34,286 nt of DNA from JBMYQA01 sp049600855 (GCA_049600855.1 JBMYQA010000030.1:1-34286), one strand, 5' to 3'; numbered from the stretch's first letter, positions 1-8,434 are shown. Program-made: numbers and translations. Notes: generated from the letters alone by a model not told the origin.

Positions 1-9
1 ATTAAGACA

Positions 10-99
10 GGAGAGGTGGCCGAGTGGTTGAAGGCGGTAGATTCGAAATCTATTTTGGGCGTTCGCTCAACGCGGGTTCGAATCCCGCCCTCTCCGCCA
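10..99 (+). tRNA. tRNA-Ser (anticodon CGA)
   Basis: Class II tRNA with a 7-bp acceptor stem (GGAGAGG at 10-16 pairing with CCTCTCC at 89-95), discriminator G96 and an encoded CCA at 97-99. The anticodon loop is TTCGAAA, giving CGA, which reads UCG serine codons. A long variable arm lies between the anticodon stem and the T arm (GGGTTCGAATCCC), as expected for serine. Confidence 0.95.
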
Positions 100-113
100 T
101 TGAGAATTTTTTA

Positions 114-201
114 GGAGAGGTGACCGAGTGGTTGAAGGTGCACGCCTGGAAAGCGTGTGTGCCCTAACCGGGTACCGAGGGTTCGAATCCCTTCCTCTCT
201 G
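114..201 (+). tRNA. tRNA-Ser (anticodon GGA)
   Basis: Class II tRNA 14 bases after the first one. The acceptor stem is GGAGAGG (114-120) with CCTCTCT (194-200), so the first pair is a G-T wobble. The anticodon loop is CTGGAAA, giving GGA, which reads UCC/UCU. There is a long variable arm and the discriminator is G201. Unlike its neighbour, CCA is not encoded (CGA follows), so it must be added enzymatically. The acceptor and D arms are nearly identical to those of the upstream tRNA, which suggests an old duplication. Confidence 0.95.
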
Positions 202-270
202 CGATGGTTATATAGATCATGTCTAACACTTTATCTTCCAAACTCTAATCTGAACTTTAAATAGTTAGTT

Positions 271-1002
271 ATGAAAAAATTATTCGCACTACTAATGTTA
301 TTTGGTGCGCTCAACTTCGGAGCTACAAATGAAGCATTTGCACAAAATGAGACTGCTGTAGAGGATGCTTCTATGCGACAAGTCATCAAAGAGAAATTCA
401 TTGAAGGTGACTGGAAATTTATGAGCCCTGTATTGATCTGTTTGATTTTGGGCTTGGCCATTGCCATCGAACGAATCATTTCTTTGAATTTGGCTACAAC
501 CAACACAACCAAATTGATTAAAAAAGTTGAAGATGCCTTGGAAGATGGTGGTCCAGACGCTGCACTAGAAGTATGTAAAGCATCTCGTGGTCCTGTCGCT
601 TCTATCTTTACGCAAGGTCTAATGAGGCACTCTGAGGGGATTGAAATGGTCGAGAAATCAATTATCTCTTACGGCTCAGTAGAAATGGGTAAATTAGAGA
701 AAGGTTTAGTATGGATCTCTCTATTTATCTCACTAGCACCAATGTTAGGTTTCATGGGAACTGTAATTGGTATGATCGGTGCATTTGACGCTATTGAAGC
801 AGCAGGTGACATTTCTCCTTCATTGGTAGCAGGTGGTATTAAAGTAGCACTTTTGACTACAGTGGCAGGTTTGATTGTTGCGATTATCCTTCAGTTATTC
901 TACAACTACTGTGTATCTAAAGTAGATTCATTAGTAAACCAAATGGAAGATGCTTCTATCGCATTGGTAGACGTATTAGTAAAACACAAATTAGGAAGTT
1001 AA
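271..1002 (+). CDS. exbB: MotA/TolQ/ExbB family proton channel protein
   Basis: Inner-membrane proton channel subunit of a Ton/Tol-type energy transduction complex, working with ExbD and a TonB-like partner to power outer-membrane processes. The 243-residue product begins with a hydrophobic, signal-like segment ending near AFAQ (residues 1-25). A membrane helix follows at about 50-70 (SPVLICLILGLAIAIERII), and then the two typical long helices at about 145-180 and 185-215. The segment LAPMLGFMGTVIGMIGAF matches the conserved core of the family. It is the first gene of a four-gene operon (28, 6 and 30 bases between genes). The extra N-terminal signal-like segment is common in Bacteroidota ExbB and absent from the E. 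coli protein. The family call is secure; the physiological partner (TonB, Tol or gliding-related) is not determined. Confidence 0.93.
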   Translation: MKKLFALLMLFGALNFGATNEAFAQNETAVEDASMRQVIKEKFIEGDWKFMSPVLICLILGLAIAIERIISLNLATTNTTKLIKKVEDALEDGGPDAALEVCKASRGPVASIFTQGLMRHSEGIEMVEKSIISYGSVEMGKLEKGLVWISLFISLAPMLGFMGTVIGMIGAFDAIEAAGDISPSLVAGGIKVALLTTVAGLIVAIILQLFYNYCVSKVDSLVNQMEDASIALVDVLVKHKLGS

Positions 1003-1029
1003 TTATCCGTCACTAAAAAGCAATAAGCT

Positions 1030-1374
1030 ATGACAATGGAAAGCTTTATGGTAGATTTAATGCTACCAGCAACATATTTTCTTTTTGGCCTTGCTATTTT
1101 GGCTGTGATTGGTGGATGGGTTTTTACTTCAGTGGCTAATCCAAAAGGCTTAATTAAGACTGTTATTGCAATTGTCGGTATCGGAATCATCTTTTTGATT
1201 GGATATAGCTTGGCTACTGGTCAAGAACATCTTGTTAAATCAGGTGCTGATACAAAGACCATTGATGCAGGTACTTCGAAATGGATTGGTGGTGCACTCA
1301 TTACATTTTATGTGTTGTTTGCCGCTGCTATCATCAGTATCATTTACAGTGAGGTTTCAAAACTCTTTAAATAA
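1030..1374 (+). CDS. small three-helix membrane protein of the exbB-exbD operon
   Basis: Protein of 114 residues with three hydrophobic stretches: about 10-33 (LMLPATYFLFGLAILAVIGGWVF), 42-60 (TVIAIVGIGIIFLIGYSLA) and 86-106. No domain that I recognise. It sits between exbB and the first exbD with short spacing on both sides (28 and 6 bases), so it is almost certainly co-transcribed and translated with them. From position alone it may be an accessory or assembly subunit of the ExbBD channel. This is inference, since nothing in the sequence gives a reaction. The ATG at 1030 or the ATG two codons later (1036) could be the start. Confidence 0.8.
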   Translation: MTMESFMVDLMLPATYFLFGLAILAVIGGWVFTSVANPKGLIKTVIAIVGIGIIFLIGYSLATGQEHLVKSGADTKTIDAGTSKWIGGALITFYVLFAAAIISIIYSEVSKLFK

Positions 1375-1380
1375 ACCATT

Positions 1381-1953
1381 ATGTTCAACAAGAGAAAAGG
1401 TAGCAGACCGGGTGCAGAAGTAAATTCAGGCTCAATGGCTGATATTGCCTTCTTGTTGTTGATCTTCTTCTTGGTTACCACAACCATTGCTTCAGATAAA
1501 GGTCTTCCTGTAATGCTTCCGCCTAAAAAGGAGCAGCAAGAAGATATCAAAATCAAAGAGCGTAATATCTTTAATATCCTTGTAAACTCTAACGATTTAT
1601 TACTAGTTGAGGAACAAGTAATGGATATTAGCCAATTGAAGGATGCAGCCAAGAAGTTTATCACTAACAATGGGCAAGATCCTGAGTCTTCGGAGAGTCC
1701 TAAAAAAGCGGTTCTTTCATTTAAAACCGACCGTGGAACAAGTTACGAAATGTACATCAAGGTTCGTGATAATCTAAAATTAGCATATGCAGAGTTAAGA
1801 GCTGCTGTACTCGAAATCAGTGTAGAGGAATACCAAGAGATTGTAAAAAATCGTAAAAAGGATCCTAAAGCTCAAGAAGACTATGATAAGGCTAAGGACG
1901 CGTTCCCTGAGATGATTTCAGATGCAGAGCCTTCAGACGTAGGTGGTAATTAA
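1381..1953 (+). CDS. exbD: ExbD/TolR family biopolymer transport protein (first copy)
   Basis: Inner-membrane protein with one N-terminal helix and a periplasmic domain; partner of ExbB in proton-driven energy transduction. The 190-residue product has a basic cytoplasmic N-terminus (KRKGSRP) and then the family signature SMADIAFLLLIFFLVTT, with the protonatable Asp at residue 21. The periplasmic part (about 45-190) is longer than in E. coli ExbD (about 141 residues) and ends in a charged, lysine- and acid-rich tail. It starts 6 bases after the small membrane protein and is followed 30 bases later by a second ExbD. The function is certain at family level; the division of labour between the two copies is unknown. 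Confidence 0.92.
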   Translation: MFNKRKGSRPGAEVNSGSMADIAFLLLIFFLVTTTIASDKGLPVMLPPKKEQQEDIKIKERNIFNILVNSNDLLLVEEQVMDISQLKDAAKKFITNNGQDPESSESPKKAVLSFKTDRGTSYEMYIKVRDNLKLAYAELRAAVLEISVEEYQEIVKNRKKDPKAQEDYDKAKDAFPEMISDAEPSDVGGN

Positions 1954-1983
1954 TCCTAACAAGAACATTTAAAACAGAGTACT

Positions 1984-2448
1984 ATGGGAAAATTTGGTTC
2001 AAAGACTAAAACAAGTCAGGAAATTCCTACTTCTGCTTTGCCAGATATCATTTTCATGCTGTTGTTCTTCTTTATGGTAACCACCGTATTGCGTGAAGTA
2101 ACCCTTTTGGTAAAGAATGCACTCCCTAGTGCATCTCAAATCCAAAAATTGGAGAAGAAATCTTTAGTAACCTACATCTATGTTGGGGAACCTAAAGAAA
2201 CAGAGCGTTTTGGAGAAGCTCCAAGAATTCAGTTAAATGATGTTTTGGCCGTGCCAGAAGATATTCCGCAGTTCATTTTTGAAGAAAAAGCAAAATTGAA
2301 TGAAGCGGAGCGTGATAAGTTGACCGTATCACTGAAAATTGACAAAGAGGCGAAAATGGGTATTGTGAGTGATGTTCGGCAACAACTCAGAGAAGCAAAC
2401 TCTCTAAAAGTGAATTACGCTAGTATTCCTGGAAAGGCAACCGAATAG
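1984..2448 (+). CDS. exbD: ExbD/TolR family biopolymer transport protein (second copy)
   Basis: Second ExbD paralogue, 154 residues. The N-terminus carries the signature LPDIIFMLLFFFMVTTVLRE with the conserved Asp at residue 21, followed by a periplasmic domain. Outside the membrane helix it shares little obvious sequence with the first copy, so it is not a recent duplication. Two divergent ExbD proteins following one ExbB are a familiar Bacteroidota arrangement and suggest a heteromeric ExbD pair in the channel. It is the last gene of the operon; a strong terminator begins 27 bases after the stop. Confidence 0.92.
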   Translation: MGKFGSKTKTSQEIPTSALPDIIFMLLFFFMVTTVLREVTLLVKNALPSASQIQKLEKKSLVTYIYVGEPKETERFGEAPRIQLNDVLAVPEDIPQFIFEEKAKLNEAERDKLTVSLKIDKEAKMGIVSDVRQQLREANSLKVNYASIPGKATE

Positions 2449-2474
2449 GAATTTATATCCTTACAAAATACAAG

Positions 2475-2502
2475 AGGCAATCACACAGTGGTTGCCTTTT
2501 TT
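2475..2502 (+). terminator. Rho-independent terminator of the exbB-exbD operon
   Basis: A 10-bp stem (2475-2484 with 2488-2497, one T-G wobble) with a 3-base loop, followed by an uninterrupted T run (2497-2502). Confidence 0.85.
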
Positions 2503-2523
2503 ATATGAATCCTTTATAGAAGC

Positions 2524-2555
2524 TTTTGAATCAATTATAAGCCATTGTATTTTTG
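2524..2555 (+). promoter_or_regulatory. Bacteroidota-type promoter upstream of uvrD
   Basis: TTTTG at 2524-2528 (the -33 TTG) and TATTTTTG at 2548-2555, an exact match to the -7 consensus TAnnTTTG, separated by 19 bases. It lies between the exb terminator and the uvrD start, which would give a 5' untranslated region of roughly 115 bases. Consensus match only; no start-site data. Confidence 0.5.
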
Positions 2556-2680
2556 TGCGCTATGATGTTAAAGCTGAATGAAACAGGTGGAAAATGCCGT
2601 ATTCATTTTGCTTACCTGCTTATACTAGTTCAAGCATTCGCTTAAACCAGAGTTATCACTAATTAACACCTTCTCCGTTT

Positions 2681-4954
2681 ATGCATTATTTAGATACGCT
2701 TAACCCGCCACAAAAAGAAGCTGTATTACATACTGATGGCCCACTGATGATTATCGCTGGTGCTGGATCAGGCAAAACAAGAGTGCTTACTTATCGAATT
2801 GCACACTTGATTGAAAAAGGGGTAGAGCCGTTCAATATCTTAGCGCTGACGTTTACCAATAAAGCAGCGCGTGAGATGCGTGAGCGTATCGAAAAGGTGG
2901 TGGGTTCTGAGGCGCGTAACCTCTGGATGGGAACTTTCCACTCGGTATTTGCCAAAATTCTACGCTTTGAATCAGAATACCTGGGCTACAATAGCAACTT
3001 CACCATTTACGATAGCGATGATTCAAAGTCATTAATGCGAGCAATCATCAAAGATTTTGGCTTGAATGATAAGCTGTATAAGGTCAATGTGGTGTTGCAT
3101 CGCATTTCTACAGCTAAAAATAACTTGATTTCTTGGCGGGCATACCAAGCCAATCAGGAATTTAAGCTAGAAGATGAAATGGCTGGAAGACCCAAATTGG
3201 GAGAACTTTATCAAGAGTATTGCACGCGCTGTTTCAAAGCCAATGCAATGGACTTTGACGATCTCTTATTTAACACCAATGTACTATTTCATAAATTTTT
3301 GGATGTGTTAAATAAGTATCAGCATAAATTCAAACATGTCCTGATTGATGAGTTTCAAGATACGAATATCTCTCAATATGGCATTACAAAACTGCTTTCA
3401 GCCGTACATCGCAATATTTGTGTGGTAGGCGATGATGCCCAAAGTATCTATGCGTTTCGAGGCGCCAATATCCAAAATATCCTAAATTTTGAAAAGGATT
3501 ATTCTGAACTAGTTACCGTAAAACTGGAGCAAAACTATCGTTCTACGCAAAATATTGTGAATGCAGCAAATTCCTTGATTTTACATAACCGCAATCAGCT
3601 ACGGAAAAATGTATGGACAGAGAATGAAACTGGAGAATTTGTACACCTCACTAAAACACTGTCTGATGCGGAAGAAGGTCGTTTAGTAGCAAATACCATT
3701 TTTGAGCAAAAAATGGCTCATGGACTTTCTAATAGTGATTTTGCTGTATTATATCGCACCAATGCACAATCGCGATCCATTGAAGAAGCCCTCAGGCGAT
3801 TAAGTTTACCTTATAAAATTATTGGTGGATTATCCTTCTATCAAAGAAAGGAAATTAAAGATGTATTAGGATACCTACGGTTTATGGTGAACCCTGCCGA
3901 TGAGGAAGCCTTTAAGCGAATTATTAACTTGCCCAAACGAGGTATTGGAAATACTACCGTCAATAAAATTAGAGTGGTGGCAGCAGAAAAGGGCGTTGGG
4001 ATTTGGGATGTCGTGAGTAATGCTGAAACCTATTTGGGTAAAGGACGAGCGGCTACTGCTATTGATAAATTTGCTACACTCATTAAAGCGTTTCAACTCA
4101 CACTCAAGCAAAAAAATGCTTATGAAACGGCTGCCTATGTAGCTAAGCATTCTGGCTTATTAAAAGAGCTTTACGACGATAAAACGGTGGAAGGAAGAGT
4201 ACGTTACGATAACGTGCAAGAACTCTTAAATGCGATTAAAGCATTTGTTGATGACGAAGAAACAGAAGACCCAAGCATTGAATCATTTTTACAACAAGCT
4301 GCTTTGGTAAGTACGGCAGACCAAGAGGTGGGTGATGACTCCATTACCCTGATGACTATACACATGTCTAAAGGATTGGAATTTAAGCAAGTGTTTGTAG
4401 TAGGCATGGAAGAGAATTTGTTCCCATCGCAAATGATGTTAGGCAGTAGGGAAGATCTCGAAGAAGAACGACGGTTGTTTTATGTAGCGATTACACGTGC
4501 CGAGAAACAGCTACACCTTTCTTATGCCTTACAACGTTATCGTTTTGGCTCACTCATTTCTTGCGAACCAAGTCGTTTTTTAGATGAGATTGATCCGCAA
4601 TTTATATTTAGTGTAAAACCAAGTAAAGGAATGGGTGGAGATGATTTATTCAGTAATGCGCCTTCACAACCTTCAAACTTTACGCGAAACCTGAAGAAGA
4701 GCCCTTCTGAACGCAGGAGTTCTTTCACGCGTATTCCTAAAAAGCGAGCGCATAAAACTTCTGCAGATTTTAAGGCGAGTAATCCTGAGAGTCTGGAAAA
4801 TGGTATGCGAGTAGAACATCAAAAGTTTGGCTTTGGCACTGTTTTGGAAATTGATGATCAAGGAAATAGTAAAAAAGCGAAAGTGAATTTTGATAATTTT
4901 GGTGAAAAAACATTAATTCTTAGCTTTGCGAAGCTAATGATACACCCAAATTAG
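2681..4954 (+). CDS. UvrD/PcrA-type ATP-dependent 3'-5' DNA helicase
   Basis: Superfamily 1A helicase of 757 residues, involved in repair, removal of protein from DNA and replication-transcription conflicts. Motifs in order: Q motif region LNPPQKEAV (7-15), Walker A GAGSGKT (27-33), Ia LTFTNKAAREM, Walker B LIDEFQDTN (about 220), III VGDDAQSIYAFRGA, IV QNYRST, V TIHMSKGLEFKQVFV, VI ERRLFYVAITRAEK (about 615). The C-terminus (about 705-757, HQKFGFGTVLEID onward) resembles the PcrA/UvrD Tudor-like domain that contacts RNA polymerase. Length and motif set are complete. Bacteroidota often carry this protein annotated as pcrA or uvrD; I cannot separate the two by eye, so no symbol is given. Confidence 0.95.
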   Translation: MHYLDTLNPPQKEAVLHTDGPLMIIAGAGSGKTRVLTYRIAHLIEKGVEPFNILALTFTNKAAREMRERIEKVVGSEARNLWMGTFHSVFAKILRFESEYLGYNSNFTIYDSDDSKSLMRAIIKDFGLNDKLYKVNVVLHRISTAKNNLISWRAYQANQEFKLEDEMAGRPKLGELYQEYCTRCFKANAMDFDDLLFNTNVLFHKFLDVLNKYQHKFKHVLIDEFQDTNISQYGITKLLSAVHRNICVVGDDAQSIYAFRGANIQNILNFEKDYSELVTVKLEQNYRSTQNIVNAANSLILHNRNQLRKNVWTENETGEFVHLTKTLSDAEEGRLVANTIFEQKMAHGLSNSDFAVLYRTNAQSRSIEEALRRLSLPYKIIGGLSFYQRKEIKDVLGYLRFMVNPADEEAFKRIINLPKRGIGNTTVNKIRVVAAEKGVGIWDVVSNAETYLGKGRAATAIDKFATLIKAFQLTLKQKNAYETAAYVAKHSGLLKELYDDKTVEGRVRYDNVQELLNAIKAFVDDEETEDPSIESFLQQAALVSTADQEVGDDSITLMTIHMSKGLEFKQVFVVGMEENLFPSQMMLGSREDLEEERRLFYVAITRAEKQLHLSYALQRYRFGSLISCEPSRFLDEIDPQFIFSVKPSKGMGGDDLFSNAPSQPSNFTRNLKKSPSERRSSFTRIPKKRAHKTSADFKASNPESLENGMRVEHQKFGFGTVLEIDDQGNSKKAKVNFDNFGEKTLILSFAKLMIHPN

Positions 4955-4977
4955 TCGTAATCTCCAATTTTTTATTG

Positions 4978-5011
4978 TAAATTTGTTAAATTAAAATGCA
5001 AGTTACTATTG
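4978..5011 (+). promoter_or_regulatory. putative promoter of the DUF4290 gene
   Basis: Two overlapping possibilities: TAAATTTG at 4978-4985, an exact TAnnTTTG match but without an upstream TTG; or TTTG at 4982-4985 followed 18 bases later by TACTATTG (5004-5011), one mismatch from TAnnTTTG. Weak evidence, pattern only. Confidence 0.25.
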
Positions 5012-5141
5012 CCCAAAGTTAGATTCGTTGTGTAAGTAAGTGGAGCCTACCAAATTTATTGATGCTTGTACCTTGATGAAACAACAGCCCATCTAAAAAC
5101 TACTCAAAAACTTTGGGGCAGCTAATTTTATAATCTTTCAT

Positions 5142-5795
5142 ATGGAATATAATACCCAAAAGGATCAACTTGTACTGAAAGAGTATGGTAGAAATGTTCA
5201 AAAGCTTGTTGAATACATTTCTAGTTTAGAATCCAAAGAAGAACGAACAGCTTATGCGCATGCATTGATCTCCTTAATGAAAGCACTTAATCCTTCTGTG
5301 AAGGAAAATAGTGATAACCCTCAGCGTATTTGGGATCACTTATATGTGATGTCCAATTTTAAGTTAGACATTGATGGGCCATTCCCAATGCCTGGCCCAG
5401 AAGTATTGAATAAACGCCCCGAAGCACTTGAGTATCGAACTGATGAGGTGAAGTTTCGTCATTATGGCCGAAATGTAGAATTGTTGGTGAAAGCCGCTTG
5501 TAAAATTGAAGATCCAGACGAACGTGAAGCCGCTTGCATTAAAATTGGTAAATTGATGAAATCATTCTACGCTTCATGGAATAAAGAAGTAATAGATGAT
5601 TTAACGATCATCTTGCACATGAAGCAATTATCTAATGGGGTATTAGATTTAAGCCAACAGTTAGAAAAGGCAAATGGTAATTTATTCGATAAGCCTGGCA
5701 GATCTAATGATTACCACCACCGTAACAATGATCGCTATAGTGGGCACTCTAATAGAAGTAATAACAGACGAAGGGGGAAAAAACGGAGGTACTAA
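5142..5795 (+). CDS. DUF4290-type conserved Bacteroidota protein with basic Asn/Arg-rich tail
   Basis: Protein of 217 residues that looks like the DUF4290 family, a conserved Bacteroidota protein of unknown function. The predicted globular, mainly helical part (1-175) contains two similar halves: LKEYGRNVQKLVEYI (about 12-26) and FRHYGRNVELLVKAA (about 107-121), which suggests an internal duplication. The tail from about residue 185 is rich in Asn, Arg, Ser and His and ends in RRRGKKRRY, a disordered basic extension that could bind nucleic acid or another polyanion (inference). There is no signal peptide or membrane helix, so it is probably cytoplasmic. It is followed by a clear terminator. 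The family name comes from pattern memory. Confidence 0.8.
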   Translation: MEYNTQKDQLVLKEYGRNVQKLVEYISSLESKEERTAYAHALISLMKALNPSVKENSDNPQRIWDHLYVMSNFKLDIDGPFPMPGPEVLNKRPEALEYRTDEVKFRHYGRNVELLVKAACKIEDPDEREAACIKIGKLMKSFYASWNKEVIDDLTIILHMKQLSNGVLDLSQQLEKANGNLFDKPGRSNDYHHRNNDRYSGHSNRSNNRRRGKKRRY

Positions 5796-5820
5796 TCCAT
5801 TCCGCATACATTTATAGATG

Positions 5821-5858
5821 AAGCAGTTTATTCACCCATTGAACAAACTGCTTTTTTT
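5821..5858 (+). terminator. Rho-independent terminator after the DUF4290 gene
   Basis: Perfect 9-bp stem AAGCAGTTT (5821-5829) with AAACTGCTT (5845-5853), then a T run to 5858. The T run overlaps the stop codon of the convergent menC gene. Confidence 0.8.
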
Positions 5859-6921
5859 ATACACAATCTTTCAAATCCCAAGGCATGGATTGGTCATAAA
5901 AGATACTTCCATTTTCAATAGAAAGTGGTGAGGGAATGTTATTATGAAAGAGTTGTCCAGTGCCTAAACCTTGTGGAATACTTACCTGATGCATGGCCGT
6001 AAATTGTGCAATTGCATTTAACCCAATATTAGATTCTAAAGCAGAGGTCATCCACCAACCGATGTTTAAGGACTCCGCGAGTTGAATCCATTCATTTGAC
6101 GAGGCAAAACCACCAACAAGTGTGGGTTTTAAGATGATGTAAGGCGGGGAAATGTGTTTAAGGAGCTGTTCTTTTTGTGAACGGGTAATCCCAATGAGTT
6201 CTTCGTCTAAAGCGATGGGTAATGGACTTTTTTCACAAAGCTCAGCCATAGCATCCCATTGTTTTTGTTTGATGGGTTGTTCAATTGAATGGATATCAAA
6301 TTGGGCCAATCGCTGCAACTTATCTAAGGCTTCTTGCGGGGAAAAAGCGCCGTTTGCATCTACTCGTAATGTGATATCAGATGGGGCAAATTGTTTTCGG
6401 ACATAGGCTAATAGTTCACATTCTTCATCAAAATTAATGGCTCCAATTTTCATTTTGATGCATTTGAAACCCGCATCTAGTTTCGTTTTGATTTGATCGT
6501 ACATGAATGATTTGGTACCCATCCATACCAAGCCGTTGATCGGAATGCGAGCTCCTGAATTCATAAAGGCTGCATCATACAATAAACGTTTCCCCCCATT
6601 TGCTAAATCTTGAAAGGCCATTTCTAAACCCGTTAAAATGCTTGGAAAAGCAGCAATACCTTCAAGGTTATACAATTCCTGTAGGGAGTTGAGCTGAGCG
6701 GCTTTCTGACAGAAATGTGCTAACTGTTCTTCATAATCAGGCACATCATCTATGCTTAACTTTACCAAAGGAGCACATTCGCCAAGCCCAATCGTTTGAG
6801 GAGAGTTTGTATGGTAAATCGTAATGAAATACACATCGCGTTTGGTCATGACTCCGCGAGAGGTGCCTGCTTTAAACTTGAAGTGAAGCTGATGGTACTT
6901 GTAACGGATTTGATAGGACAT
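5857..6921 (-). CDS. menC: o-succinylbenzoate synthase, enolase superfamily
   Basis: Dehydrates SHCHC to o-succinylbenzoate in the classical menaquinone pathway; cytoplasmic. The start is placed at the first ATG (6921), giving 354 residues beginning MSYQIRYKYH; the open frame extends 7 codons upstream only through a TTG. It shows the expected enolase-superfamily layout: an N-terminal capping domain and then a barrel with KMK (Lys156/Lys158), the metal ligands Asp188 (DANGAF), Glu214 (EQP) and Asp239 (DEE), and Lys265 (LKPTLVGG). All catalytic positions are present. It stands alone here, convergent with the DUF4290 gene, with no other men genes in the window. A dipeptide epimerase is the main alternative, but the sequence is closer to Bacteroidota MenC. 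Confidence 0.85.
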   Translation of the reverse strand: MSYQIRYKYHQLHFKFKAGTSRGVMTKRDVYFITIYHTNSPQTIGLGECAPLVKLSIDDVPDYEEQLAHFCQKAAQLNSLQELYNLEGIAAFPSILTGLEMAFQDLANGGKRLLYDAAFMNSGARIPINGLVWMGTKSFMYDQIKTKLDAGFKCIKMKIGAINFDEECELLAYVRKQFAPSDITLRVDANGAFSPQEALDKLQRLAQFDIHSIEQPIKQKQWDAMAELCEKSPLPIALDEELIGITRSQKEQLLKHISPPYIILKPTLVGGFASSNEWIQLAESLNIGWWMTSALESNIGLNAIAQFTAMHQVSIPQGLGTGQLFHNNIPSPLSIENGSIFYDQSMPWDLKDCV

Positions 6922-7204
6922 AACGTTAGTGAAATAAAACAAGATAGCGATTGATGGTTGGTAAAAGTAATGATGTAGCGCACTTTATAACAAACTCTTT
7001 GAAAAAACTGATCAAAAAATATCTCATTCCGTAATTGATCTACGTTAAGTAACAAAAACCACCAACTGTTTCTTAATTCTAATGGATGGCTTTTTTGTCA
7101 ATAATGTTGTTTTCATAAGGGGAATTACCTAGATTTTCAAATGGATTTCCTGATTTTTCAAACGATGAAGTTCGCCAACTTCTGCTAAAATACTTTTAAT
7201 CATC

Positions 7205-8398
7205 ATGGGTCAATTGCTTAAACTTGGATACGTTGATAAAGGTTGTAAACCAACTGATTTAGACGAATACTTTAGCTGGTATCATTTTGGGCTGCCATTA
7301 CCCAATAAATTAAGAGGGGAAAAAAATGGCTATTGGGCTAGTTTTAAGGAGATTGAGGGAAATCATGTGAAAGAAATCCAGACGTTTTTTCGACATGCTG
7401 GCTTTTTCCCTTATGGCGATATTGATGGAATTTACGGCTATCGTTTGCTTTCGGCTACGCGGCTTTTTCAGGATTATGTCCGTAACCTTGAAGGATTTAA
7501 AGATATTGGAAACCCGGATGGCATTATTGGAAATAACACCTATAAGCATATTAATCGTTGGAAAGCTGAAGGAATACAAGCGGATTGGGTAAACATCTCT
7601 AAAGATCACGCGTCAGAAGAATTTATTAAATGGATCAATTTCCTAAATAAAGTTCAAGCGCATTATCAACGTAAACCCTCTCAGATTGTACATTTGGTGA
7701 ATTCATTTGAAGGAAAAACAGATACGCTAAAAATAGATGATTGGGATTTTCATCCAAAACACATCCATTTAGTTGGCATTAGACGACAAGAATGGTTGCA
7801 GACGGGAAAACGAGCAAATGATGACGTATTTATTCTGTTGATTAATGGCATGGTATTCAAGTTTTATGGCTCTACCGATCCGAGTCAGCGAATGGCTTCG
7901 CGTAGAGATGAGCCATTTTTGGTGCATGGTCAGCACAATTACGGTTTTGGCTGGCACCGCTTGAAAAATAAGGGTGAAAAATGTTACCGCGCCTTTAGAC
8001 CTGCCAAGCATGGGGTGTTGGTGTTCAGAGACATCAATGACGATAATGCATTGACAGAGGAGGATATGAAGAAGGTGGCACCGAATAAAACGATTAATGT
8101 CCATTGGACAGGCCATGGCACAAGTGTGTGGTCTGCAGGATGCCAAGTAATTTGCGGAAAAGACTACATCAATCATCACGATCAAGTGATTGACTGCTCT
8201 GAGTATTCATCGCCAGGTTACAGCAGTTTAGGGCCTAAAACCAAAGGCGCTTACAACGTAATTGCCGACTTGATTTCTGTATTTGTAGAATCAGGTGTTC
8301 ATGCCGCTAAATACACGCTATTGTACGAAAAAGATTTAGCCATTGATCCCATTATTGGCGAGGACTATGCAGAAAAAGTATTAGCCAGAATGATGTAA
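7205..8398 (+). CDS. putative peptidoglycan-binding protein with YkuD-like His/Ser-Gly-Cys motif
   Basis: Protein of 397 residues. Region 54-120 looks like a peptidoglycan-binding (PG_binding_1-like) helical module: VKEIQTFFRHAGFFP, DGIYG and then DGIIGNNTYKHINRW. The C-terminal part (about 205-320) has GMVFKFYGSTDPS and a candidate catalytic motif with His300, His304, Ser310 and Cys313 (NVHWTG, then WSAGCQV). This resembles the His...Ser-x-Gly-Cys active site of L,D-transpeptidase (YkuD) relatives and of some phage lysins. No signal peptide, lipobox or membrane helix is visible, and an in-frame TGA at 7166 with no intervening ATG makes a longer N-terminus unlikely. The gene stands alone between menC and gldH. 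Role inferred: cell-wall hydrolase or transpeptidase, possibly delivered by a non-Sec route. The reaction is not established. Confidence 0.65.
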   Translation: MGQLLKLGYVDKGCKPTDLDEYFSWYHFGLPLPNKLRGEKNGYWASFKEIEGNHVKEIQTFFRHAGFFPYGDIDGIYGYRLLSATRLFQDYVRNLEGFKDIGNPDGIIGNNTYKHINRWKAEGIQADWVNISKDHASEEFIKWINFLNKVQAHYQRKPSQIVHLVNSFEGKTDTLKIDDWDFHPKHIHLVGIRRQEWLQTGKRANDDVFILLINGMVFKFYGSTDPSQRMASRRDEPFLVHGQHNYGFGWHRLKNKGEKCYRAFRPAKHGVLVFRDINDDNALTEEDMKKVAPNKTINVHWTGHGTSVWSAGCQVICGKDYINHHDQVIDCSEYSSPGYSSLGPKTKGAYNVIADLISVFVESGVHAAKYTLLYEKDLAIDPIIGEDYAEKVLARMM

Positions 8399-8403
8399 TG
8401 TGA

Positions 8404-8434
8404 TCATCTCCGCCCTAAAAATGGATGGAGATGA
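8404..8434. terminator. hairpin between convergent genes (possible shared terminator)
   Basis: TCATCTCC (8404-8411) pairs perfectly with GGAGATGA (8427-8434), with partial extension into the stem and an AT-rich loop. It is followed on the plus strand by a weak T-rich stretch (8437-8449) and has no T run on the minus strand. Confidence 0.4.

Noticed and set aside
2563..2646. 27-codon open frame upstream of uvrD
   Set aside because: It lies in the presumed 5' untranslated region, is short and has no supporting features.
4920..4937. Inverted repeat TTAGCTT/AAGCTAA near the end of uvrD
   Set aside because: It lies inside the conserved C-terminal coding region with no T run; probably chance.
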